Source: Candidatus Hydrogenedentes bacterium UBA2224 (GTDB lineage: Bacteria > Hydrogenedentota > Hydrogenedentia > Hydrogenedentales > SLHB01). Taken from it: a stretch of DNA of 8,175 nt. Location: the NCBI GenBank assembly GCA_002348185.1, contig DDYW01000187.1, positions 2,642-10,816 of the forward strand, given 5' to 3'. Numbering within the stretch: the first letter of the stretch is position 1; each line of letters opens with the position of its first letter. This document shows positions 1 through 5,505 of this stretch, one piece after another. The translations under genes were made by a program, and so were the position numbers. The notes beneath the pieces were generated by a model that worked only from the letters and a program-made list of their open reading frames with translations, was not told the DNA's origin and did not search any database.

Positions 1-23
1 GCGACAACGTGTCCCCGTTCGAA
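1..23. repeat. Right half of a REP-like palindromic repeat, truncated by window edge
   Basis: The first bases read GCGACAACGTGTCCCCG and match positions 5531-5547 with one difference (T for C at position 10); the flanks TTCGAA and ATTCAA are also similar. At the second copy this stretch is the right half of an imperfect palindrome, so the left half here presumably lies outside the window. It sits about 50 bases downstream of the third hsp20 stop codon, an intergenic 3' position typical of REP-type elements. Identity is seen directly; assignment to a repeat family is inference. Confidence 0.6.
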
Positions 24-71
24 TGGCCGCCCCTCACCGTCCAGTCATCTGCCAGACGGGAGATCGCCCGC

Positions 72-548
72 TCAGTCGATTTTCACGCGGGTACAGCGGG
101 CCTTGGCCTCGGGGGTCTTCGGCAGCGTCACCGAGAGCACGCCTTTCCGGTATTTGGCCTTACTCTGGCCGGGATCGACTTCGCAGGGAAGCGCCACGGA
201 ACGGTAAAACGAACCGCAGGCGCACTCGGAATAGTGATACAGACGCCCCTTCTCCTCGTGCGTGGATTTCCGCTCGCCGCGAAGGATCAGGCGTTGTCCC
301 TCGACCTCCACATTGAAGTCGCTCTTGTCGAGACCCGGCAGTTCCGCCGTCACGACGATATCGTCATCGGTTTCTTCCAGATCGATGACCGGTCCGCCGC
401 TGGCGATGAACCGGTGCGGCCAATCGCGCAGGTCTACGCGCGATTCGCGCCGCCATTCCTCAGGCAGCCACCGGTCGAACGTATGCATGACGCGATCCCG
501 GAGTTCGTCAACCGAACTGCACCAGTGGGCCGGGAGCAGTTTCGTCAT
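72..548 (-). CDS. Hsp20/alpha-crystallin family small heat-shock protein (third of operon, cysteine-rich)
   Basis: Encodes 158 residues of an ATP-independent cytoplasmic holdase that binds unfolding proteins and hands them to DnaK/DnaJ. The N-terminal arm (about 1-50) is Trp/Arg-rich and helical. The alpha-crystallin domain covers about 52-145, with the family signatures AELPGLDKSDFNVEVEG and AKYRKGVLSVTLPK (about residues 131-144). The tail ends V155-K-I157, an I/V-x-I/V motif of the kind that docks into the neighbouring dimer groove. Unlike its two upstream paralogues, which have no cysteine, it carries five (C10, C109, C111, C122, C152), including a Cys-Ala-Cys pair in the core domain. The start at 548 is fixed by GGAGGT eight bases upstream. 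It lies 72 bases after the preceding hsp20 gene in the same direction, so it is probably co-transcribed. Family assignment is firm; a redox role is only speculation. Confidence 0.93.
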   Translation of the reverse strand: MTKLLPAHWCSSVDELRDRVMHTFDRWLPEEWRRESRVDLRDWPHRFIASGGPVIDLEETDDDIVVTAELPGLDKSDFNVEVEGQRLILRGERKSTHEEKGRLYHYSECACGSFYRSVALPCEVDPGQSKAKYRKGVLSVTLPKTPEAKARCTRVKID

Positions 549-551
549 GGC

Positions 552-565
552 ACGTCACCTCCTCA
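552..565 (-). promoter_or_regulatory. Ribosome-binding site of the third hsp20 gene
   Basis: Minus-strand TGAGGAGGTGACGT contains a strong Shine-Dalgarno (GGAGGT at 562-557) eight bases before the ATG at 548. The same 14 bases occur before dnaJ at 6834-6821. Confidence 0.8.
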
Positions 566-579
566 AGACTCGGGTTTCG

Positions 580-610
580 GCCGGGCGGCACGGCCCGCGC
601 ACCGCCCGGC
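580..610. other. Strong intercistronic hairpin between second and third hsp20 genes
   Basis: GCCGGGCGG (580-588) and CCGCCCGGC (602-610) form a perfect 9-bp GC-rich stem with a 13-base loop. On the minus strand no T-run follows it, so it is not a convincing terminator of the upstream hsp20 gene. It could stabilise the upstream 3' end, attenuate read-through, or set the ratio of the second to the third Hsp20. On the plus strand it is followed by a pyrimidine-rich stretch, but no plus-strand gene precedes it. Confidence 0.5.
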
Positions 611-620
611 TTTCGCTTCC

Positions 621-1016
621 TTACGATACCTGCACGGTAATCTGTTTGGGCTTGGTCTCCTCGCGTTTCGGCAGGTTGATGATCAGCACCCCGTGTTTCA
701 TCTCGGCCTTGATCCTGTCCTGATCGACCTCTTCGCTGAGCTGAAATTGACGGAAGAAATTCCGCAACTCATACTCATGCCGGAGCGCTTCTCCAGGCAA
801 TTCGCTCTTGGCCGTGGCCTTCAGCGTAAGGATGCCGTTCTCGACCCGCACATCGGCGTCTTCCTTCCCAACGCCCGGAAGATCGGCCACCACGACCAGC
901 CCGTCCTTGTTCTCAAAAATGTCCACCGGGGGCGCCAGCGTCCGCGCTTCTTCCCGCGTGTCAGGCACGTCGGGCTGCTGCTGCTGGGTCTTCTCCGGTA
1001 CCGTTGCTTCTCTCAT
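621..1016 (-). CDS. Hsp20/alpha-crystallin family small heat-shock protein (second of operon)
   Basis: Encodes 131 residues of a small heat-shock holdase. The N-terminal arm is short, hydrophilic and probably disordered (about 1-28, with a QQQQP run). The alpha-crystallin domain covers about 30-120: PPVDIFENKDGLVVVADLPG opens it, EYELRNFFRQFQL forms the middle strands, and AEMKHGVLIINLPK is the G-V-L signature. The C-terminal I126-T-V128 is the I-x-I/V oligomerisation motif. A GTG at 1025 would add three residues, but it lies inside the Shine-Dalgarno AAGGAGGT; the ATG at 1016 has that site seven bases upstream and is the better start. It is separated by 48 bases from the gene upstream and 72 from the one downstream, all on one strand, so an operon is likely. 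It differs clearly from the other two in arm and core sequence, so the three are not recent duplicates. Confidence 0.94.
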   Translation of the reverse strand: MREATVPEKTQQQQPDVPDTREEARTLAPPVDIFENKDGLVVVADLPGVGKEDADVRVENGILTLKATAKSELPGEALRHEYELRNFFRQFQLSEEVDQDRIKAEMKHGVLIINLPKREETKPKQITVQVS

Positions 1017-1064
1017 GGTCCACACCTCCTTGCTGAAAACGTGCCGGTTTCACGGCGTCCGTAC

Positions 1065-1529
1065 CTAGCTTACCGAGACTTCGATCTGCTTCGGTCTGGC
1101 TTCTTCCGCCTTCGGCAGCGTGATGGTCAACAGCCCATTCACATACTTCGCCTTAACCTTCGCCGCGTCCACCGCAGCCGGGAGACTCAGGGTCCGCACA
1201 AACCGGCCCGCGCTCCGTTCATTGCGGTGAAACGCCTCCGCCTTAATGTCCGGATTCACTGAGGGTTTCTCGCCGGCTATCCGCAGCACGTTCTCACGCA
1301 CCGTGATGTCGAGCGACTCCGGGTCCAGGCCGGGAGCCAGCGCTTCCACATAAACCGTGTCCTGGTCCTCGTTAATGTTCAACAGGGGATAACTGCGGGC
1401 GGACAGCCCCGGCAGAAACGCCGTACGCGCCAAAGGCCATCGCCCGCCGCGGTAATCCTCGAACGCCCGTTCCACCTGGCGGCGCAACGCCTCCAATTCC
1501 TGGAAGGGGTCCCATGTCCAAAGAGCCAT
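1065..1529 (-). CDS. Hsp20/alpha-crystallin family small heat-shock protein (first of operon)
   Basis: Encodes 154 residues of an Hsp20 holdase of the class with an N-terminal WDPFQELEALRRQVERAFED arm (residues 6-25), an amphipathic helix common in bacterial class A-type small heat-shock proteins. The alpha-crystallin domain covers about 47-140: NINEDQDTVYVEALAPGLDP (51-70), ERSAGRFVRTLSLP (104-117) and AKYVNGLLTITLPK (127-140). The tail carries I149-E-V151, the I-x-I/V motif. The open frame continues upstream to 1913, but the extension reads as low-complexity translation of the promoter region. The ATG at 1529 has AAGGAGG eight bases upstream and begins exactly at the conserved arm. It is the promoter-proximal gene of the three-gene hsp20 run and lies about 90 bases downstream of a predicted sigma-54 transcription start. 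Confidence 0.95.
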   Translation of the reverse strand: MALWTWDPFQELEALRRQVERAFEDYRGGRWPLARTAFLPGLSARSYPLLNINEDQDTVYVEALAPGLDPESLDITVRENVLRIAGEKPSVNPDIKAEAFHRNERSAGRFVRTLSLPAAVDAAKVKAKYVNGLLTITLPKAEEARPKQIEVSVS

Positions 1530-1537
1530 AGCTAATC

Positions 1538-1544
1538 CCTCCTT
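1538..1544 (-). promoter_or_regulatory. Ribosome-binding site deciding the start of the first hsp20 gene
   Basis: Minus-strand AAGGAGG, eight bases before the ATG at 1529. It settles the start against the longer open frame reaching 1913. Confidence 0.8.
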
Positions 1545-1555
1545 CGTTCTTCCAT

Positions 1556-1610
1556 GCGCGTCACCGCGCGCCTGCACATCGTGTTCCGTGGATTCCAACC
1601 GGCTGCCGGT
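1556..1610 (-). other. Two small hairpins in the predicted hsp20 leader
   Basis: Within the predicted 5' leader of the hsp20 transcript, ACCGG/CCGGT (1598-1610, 3-base loop) and GCGCG/CGCGC (1556-1571, 6-base loop) are perfect short stems. They precede but do not include the Shine-Dalgarno at 1538-1544. They may shape leader stability; no regulatory role is demonstrated by sequence. Confidence 0.35.
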
Positions 1611-1630
1611 CTGTTCTTTGCCTCGATAGA

Positions 1631-1647
1631 AGCAAATCCGGTGCCAA
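1631..1647 (-). promoter_or_regulatory. Sigma-54 (RpoN) -24/-12 promoter for the hsp20 operon
   Basis: The minus strand reads TTGGCAC-CGGAT-TTGCT. This matches the sigma-54 consensus TTGGCAC-N5-TTGCA/T at essentially every conserved position, with the invariant GG (1645-1644) and GC (1633-1632) at correct spacing. Transcription would begin near 1620, giving a leader of about 90 bases before the first hsp20 ATG. Sigma-54 promoters need an ATP-driven enhancer-binding activator, usually bound 80-200 bases upstream, where this region has dyads (1691-1709, 1786-1803). The match is seen; use in vivo is inference. Confidence 0.72.
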
Positions 1648-1690
1648 GCCGCATGCAAACACGCTTTAGGCACTCCGCCGCAGAAGACCC

Positions 1691-1709
1691 TGCAATTGAA
1701 CCACTTGCA
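1691..1709. promoter_or_regulatory. Dyad TGCAA-N9-TTGCA, candidate activator site
   Basis: A perfect 5-bp inverted repeat separated by nine bases, centred at 1700, about 80 bases upstream of the start predicted from the sigma-54 promoter. Position and dyad form suit an enhancer-binding-protein site, but the half-sites are short and no cognate regulator lies in the window. Confidence 0.35.
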
Positions 1710-1745
1710 CCCGCATGCGCTCCGCGCGCCCGGCCCGCCTCGTCC

Positions 1746-1774
1746 AGCATAGCCCCAACCGTCACAACACGCAA
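1746..1774 (-). promoter_or_regulatory. Possible sigma-70-type promoter toward hsp20
   Basis: Minus-strand TTGCGT (1774-1769) and TATGCT (1751-1746) are separated by exactly 17 bases. The -10 box matches the housekeeping consensus at four of six positions and the -35 at three of six. It would give a long leader running through the sigma-54 promoter. Weak by itself; listed as a possible second, basal promoter. Confidence 0.3.
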
Positions 1775-1785
1775 CGGTCTGTCGC

Positions 1786-1803
1786 TTCAATTTGAAACGT
1801 TTC
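1786..1803. promoter_or_regulatory. Overlapping palindromes in the divergent hsp20-GH2 promoter region
   Basis: TTCAA-T-TTGAA (1786-1796) overlaps the perfect 10-base palindrome GAAACGTTTC (1794-1803). They lie between the minus-strand hsp20 promoters and the GH2 start, about 170-180 bases upstream of the predicted sigma-54 start. They could be an operator for GH2 or a distal activator site for hsp20. The palindromes are directly visible; the role is inference. Confidence 0.35.
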
Positions 1804-1812
1804 CGGGCACGA

Positions 1813-1842
1813 TTGGCTTTGTTTTGCCCCCTGATGTACGCT
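1813..1842 (+). promoter_or_regulatory. Weak candidate promoter for the GH2 gene
   Basis: TTGGCT (1813-1818) and TACGCT (1837-1842) are 18 bases apart, about 50 bases upstream of the GH2 ATG. Both boxes are poor matches to the sigma-70 consensus; this is simply the best-placed candidate I see on the plus strand. Confidence 0.2.
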
Positions 1843-1894
1843 AATGCCTGTCTCAATACAGCGTCCGCGAAAATGACGGAAGGGGGAGCCGACA

Positions 1895-4800
1895 ATGTCT
1901 TGCAGCAATTCACGCAGCACGAACCGCACTTCTACAAGACGCGTGTGGGCCGTGGCGATGCTCGCCGCCCTCGTGTGTGCCATTTCGTTCGCCTCACAGG
2001 CGGAAACGGCCGTACGCCGGGAGATCCCGCTCGACGGCCGCTGGCACATCGCCACCGACCCGGACAACGCCGGCCGCGACGCGCAGTGGTTCGCGGCGCC
2101 CCGGCCGGAAGCAAAAGAAACTCGCGTGCCGTGGATCATCCAGGCGCCATTTCCCGGATACCACGGCGTGGCGTGGTATTGGCATAGCTTTTCGCTTCCC
2201 GCGCAACCTGCCGCCCTCTCAAAATACATGCTTCGATTCTGGGCCGTGGACTACAAAGCCGACGTATGGCTGAACGGCACGTGGCTGGGCACGCACGAAG
2301 GCGGCGAATCACCGTTTATGTTCGACGCAAGCAGCGCCCTCCGGCCCGGGCAAGAGAATCTGCTGGCGGTGCGCGTGCTCAATCCCACGGATGAACCCAT
2401 CGACGGCATCGTGTTGGCCCAGACGCCCCACCGGAACAAGGTGAACAACTACTGGGCGGGCGCATCGTTCAATCACGGCGGCATCACCGATTCGGTGGAA
2501 CTGCTGGCGCTGCCGGCCGTCTGGCTCGAAGACCTGCATGTCCGCGCCGACGCGGCCACGGGTGCCATGCACCTGCGCGTGGGGGTGCGCAACGATTCCG
2601 GCGCCGCCGTGCCGGCGCAGCTGACCCTCGAAGCCGGTTCCGCGCGCGACGGCGCGGTCATTGCCTCCGCCACCATCCCGTGCGACGCCGCCGCGGGCAG
2701 CACCACGGCCGAATCCGAACTCCGCATCCCCTCGCACCGTCTCTGGAACCTCAACGATCCGTACCTGTACCGCGTGACCGCCCGGCTCACGGTCCCCGGA
2801 CAGGACGCCGCGGATGTGCTTTCTACCCGCACCGGATTCCGCGAATTCCGCTTTGAAAACGGCTGTTTCCGGCTGAACGGCCGGCGGCTTTTCCTCAAGG
2901 GCTCGCACACCGGCAACCACTGCCCGATTGGCGCCCAGCTGCCCCATGACCCCGACATTCTGCGGCGCGACCTCCTCAACGTCAAAGCCATGGGATTCAA
3001 TGCGATCCGCTTTATCGCCGGCGTGGGTACCCGCTACCAGCTCGACCTCTGCGACGAACTCGGCCTGCTGGTCTATGAGGAGTCCTACGCGGGATGGTGT
3101 ATGGAATACTCCGCCCAGTTCGCCGAACGGTACGACGAATCGGTGTTCGGCATGATCCGGCGCGACCGCAACCATCCAAGCATCGTGATCTGGGGCCTCC
3201 TGAACGAGACGTCCGACGGACCGGTCTTCCGGCACGCCCTCGAGGCCCTGCCCCGGCTCCGCGCCCTCGACGATTCCCGCCTCGTCCTGCTGAACAGCGG
3301 ACGCTGGGACAATCTCCATGGGGTGCAGTTTGCCGGACTGAAGTTCTGGCAAAACGCCAGCGGGACCGAGCCGTGCATCACGCTGAATGCCAACGACACG
3401 CCCCTCTCCGGACTCGGAATTACCTGGCAACCCGGCCAACTGGCCCTGCACCCCGGAGCCAGGGGCGAGTACAGCGTACTGCGCTGGACCTCCCCCGCCG
3501 CCGGTCCGGCCACCGTCAGCGCCCGCTTCACCAGCATCGCCGAACGGGCCACCACCGACGTGCATGTGCTCCACAAGGGCGCGCCGCTCTTCGATGCCCT
3601 GATCAACCTCGAAGGCAGCGGCCCCACGGCCGTCCACGAAGCGACCGTCGAGGTGGCCGAAGGCGATACCCTCGATTTTGTCGTGGGATGGGGCAACGGC
3701 GACTACGGCGCCGATACCACCGCGCTCGCGGCGGTGGTCACCCTGGCAGGAAGCGAACCGTTCGACGCCGCAACGGGCCTCTCCACCGAGTCCAACCCCG
3801 CGGGACCCTGGTCGTACGGCATGCTGCAACCCGGTCCTGCGCCCGTCGCCGCCACGTTTGCCGTCTATACCCTGGGCGACCAGTACGACGCCAACACCGG
3901 CATCGGCAGCCTGAGCAATCCCGGCTCGGACACCTGGGAGAACGTCCTCCACGACAAGCACTGCTATCCACGAGTCCCTCATTCGGCCGCCATCCTCCGC
4001 TCGCTGCGCGAATATCGGGGTGGAAACCACCCCGTCGGCCTGGGTGAAGAGGGCTACGCCCCCGAAGCGCCCGACGCGCCGGCGGACCTCCCCGTGTTCC
4101 TGTCGGAATACGGCATCGGCAGCGCGGTCGACCTCGCCCGGGTGGTCCGCCTCTACGAGCAGCTCGGCGCCGCCCATCTCGAAGACGCCCAGTACTACGC
4201 CGCCCAGCTCAACCGGTTCCTGGCCGACTGGGACCGCTGGGCCCTGAGCGACACGTTCGGGCGGCCGGAAGACTATTTCGCGGCCTGCCTGACCAAGATG
4301 GCCGGACAGCGCACGCTTGGACTCAACGCGATCCGCGCCAACCCGAATTTCGTGGGATACAGCGTCACGGGCACCGTCGACCAGGGCATGACCGGCGAAG
4401 GCCTCACCACGACGTTCCGCGAAATGAAGCCCGGCACCTTCGAGGCGATGTACGACGGATTTGCCCCGCTGCGCTGGTGTCTCTTTGCGGAACCCGCCCA
4501 CCTCTACCCCGGCGAAACGGTGCGATTCGAAGCCGTTCTGGCCAACGAAGACGCCCTGTCCCCCGGCACGTATCCCGCCCGATTCCGCATCTTCGGCCCG
4601 AATCAGGAGACGGTTTTCGATGAAACCGTCGATGTTGTCATTGCCGCCCCGGAGAACGGGCAGGAGCCGCCCCTTGCTCTGCCCGTGCTCAGCCGCGAGA
4701 TCCGCATTGACGGGCCGGCGGGACGGTACCGGTGCACGGCGGCGTTTGAACGCGGCGCCGCGGCGGCCGGCTACGAGGTCCCGGTATATGTGAGCGCTCC

Positions 4801-5434
4801 CCCGCAGGCGGCCGGGATCCCGGACACGGTGACCGTCTGGAGCGATGATCCCGCGCTGGCGGACTGGCTTGCCGCGCACGGCATTGTGCTGGCGCCGTTT
4901 AACCCCGACGCCCCCGCAAGGGCCATCCTCGTTTCCGACAAACCCGCCGCGGGCAATCCTGAGGCCGCCTGGGCCGCCCTCTATAACGCGATCCGGGCCG
5001 GCTCGACGGCGGTATTCCTGTCTCCCTCCGTGTTCCGGGACGGCGAGGACCCCCTGGCCCGCCTGCCCCTGGATCAGAAAGGCCAGCTTAAAGCCATCGG
5101 CGGATGGCTCTACCTCAAGGACGAATGGGCCCGGAACCATCCTGTCTTCGACGGATTGCCGGCCGGGGGATTGCTGGATTACCGGTTCTACCGGGAGATC
5201 ATCCCCGACCTCGTGTTCGCGGATTTCCCGCCTCCGCAAGAGGCCGTCGCCGGCGCGATCAAGACGTCCCAGGCCTACGATTCCGGGCTATTGACCGCCG
5301 TCTATGCTGCCGGGGAGGGCCGCGTCGTGCTCAACACGCTTCGCATCCGCGAACTGCTTGGACAGCATCCCGTGGCCGACCGGCTGATGTTCAACCTGGT
5401 CCATTTCGCCGCGACACACCCGGGAGACAAATAG
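1895..5434 (+). CDS. Exported glycoside hydrolase family 2 protein with barrel insert and C-terminal GATase-like domain
   Basis: Encodes 1179 residues with a Sec signal peptide (basic n-region to R16, hydrophobic VWAVAMLAALVCAISFA, likely cleavage after A36), so it acts in the periplasm or outside. Domains in order: GH2 sugar-binding jelly roll (about 39-205; YHGVAWYWHSF, LNGTWLGTHEGG), immunoglobulin-like GH2 domain (about 208-312), TIM barrel (about 313-470 and 669-855), a beta-rich domain (about 856-970) and a GATase-like domain (about 975-1175). The acid/base is E438 in WGLLNET and the nucleophile E738 in FLSEYG. They are 300 residues apart, against about 90 in E. coli beta-glucuronidase (E413/E504), because about 200 residues are inserted. 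The usual R-x-x-HYP motif is replaced by NAIRFIAGVGT. The family retains configuration on beta-galactosides, beta-glucuronides or beta-mannosides; the substrate cannot be told here. The ATG at 1895 has AGGGGGAG six bases upstream. Transcribed alone, divergent from hsp20 and convergent with dnaJ. Confidence 0.9.
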   Translation: MSCSNSRSTNRTSTRRVWAVAMLAALVCAISFASQAETAVRREIPLDGRWHIATDPDNAGRDAQWFAAPRPEAKETRVPWIIQAPFPGYHGVAWYWHSFSLPAQPAALSKYMLRFWAVDYKADVWLNGTWLGTHEGGESPFMFDASSALRPGQENLLAVRVLNPTDEPIDGIVLAQTPHRNKVNNYWAGASFNHGGITDSVELLALPAVWLEDLHVRADAATGAMHLRVGVRNDSGAAVPAQLTLEAGSARDGAVIASATIPCDAAAGSTTAESELRIPSHRLWNLNDPYLYRVTARLTVPGQDAADVLSTRTGFREFRFENGCFRLNGRRLFLKGSHTGNHCPIGAQLPHDPDILRRDLLNVKAMGFNAIRFIAGVGTRYQLDLCDELGLLVYEESYAGWCMEYSAQFAERYDESVFGMIRRDRNHPSIVIWGLLNETSDGPVFRHALEALPRLRALDDSRLVLLNSGRWDNLHGVQFAGLKFWQNASGTEPCITLNANDTPLSGLGITWQPGQLALHPGARGEYSVLRWTSPAAGPATVSARFTSIAERATTDVHVLHKGAPLFDALINLEGSGPTAVHEATVEVAEGDTLDFVVGWGNGDYGADTTALAAVVTLAGSEPFDAATGLSTESNPAGPWSYGMLQPGPAPVAATFAVYTLGDQYDANTGIGSLSNPGSDTWENVLHDKHCYPRVPHSAAILRSLREYRGGNHPVGLGEEGYAPEAPDAPADLPVFLSEYGIGSAVDLARVVRLYEQLGAAHLEDAQYYAAQLNRFLADWDRWALSDTFGRPEDYFAACLTKMAGQRTLGLNAIRANPNFVGYSVTGTVDQGMTGEGLTTTFREMKPGTFEAMYDGFAPLRWCLFAEPAHLYPGETVRFEAVLANEDALSPGTYPARFRIFGPNQETVFDETVDVVIAAPENGQEPPLALPVLSREIRIDGPAGRYRCTAAFERGAAAAGYEVPVYVSAPPQAAGIPDTVTVWSDDPALADWLAAHGIVLAPFNPDAPARAILVSDKPAAGNPEAAWAALYNAIRAGSTAVFLSPSVFRDGEDPLARLPLDQKGQLKAIGGWLYLKDEWARNHPVFDGLPAGGLLDYRFYREIIPDLVFADFPPPQEAVAGAIKTSQAYDSGLLTAVYAAGEGRVVLNTLRIRELLGQHPVADRLMFNLVHFAATHPGDK

Positions 5435-5487
5435 GGCGCCCTGGCCCCCGGATGAAACACCAAGAGAGCGGCCACAGAGTGTGAAAA

Positions 5488-5505
5488 CCCCGTATAAGAA
5501 CGGGG
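5488..5505 (-). terminator. Terminator-like hairpin on the minus strand with TTTT tail
   Basis: CCCCGT (5488-5493) and ACGGGG (5500-5505) form a perfect 6-bp stem with a 6-base loop. Read on the minus strand it is followed by TTTTCAC, the order expected of an intrinsic terminator for leftward transcription, either as a backstop for dnaJ read-through or as protection of GH2 from antisense. Its ACGGGG arm is also part of the adjacent REP-like palindrome. Confidence 0.4.

Noticed and set aside
9..1262. 417-residue plus-strand open frame across the hsp20 genes
   Set aside because: It runs antisense to two complete Hsp20 genes and part of a third, has no ribosome-binding site of note and no recognisable motif.
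1530..1620. RNA thermometer (ROSE or fourU type) in the hsp20 leader
   Set aside because: No U-rich or CCUU-type stretch in the predicted leader pairs with the AAGGAGG at 1538-1544; the two small hairpins leave the Shine-Dalgarno free.
1665..1675. TTAGGCACTCC resembling a CIRCE (HrcA operator) half-site
   Set aside because: It has an extra G against TTAGCACTC, and the partner GAGTGCTAA is absent at the required nine-base spacing.
1786..1840. Sigma-32-type heat-shock promoter (TTGAAA with a CCCCTGAT box) toward GH2
   Set aside because: The two boxes are about 30 bases apart, roughly twice the permitted spacing, and GH2 is not a heat-shock gene.
1530..1913. N-terminal extension of the first hsp20 gene to 1913
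   Set aside because: The extension translates the divergent promoter region, shows no family similarity, and a good Shine-Dalgarno precedes the ATG at 1529, where the conserved WDPF arm begins.
2790..2806. GGTCCCCGGACAGG inside GH2 as a third copy of the repeat
   Set aside because: It shares only a short GTCCCCG core, lacks the nested palindrome and lies in conserved coding sequence.
2309..5239. 976-residue open frame on the minus strand, antisense to the GH2 gene
   Set aside because: It is a GC-rich codon-bias shadow: no recognisable domain, Gly/Arg/Val-rich low-complexity composition, and the opposite strand has full GH2 motifs and a signal peptide.
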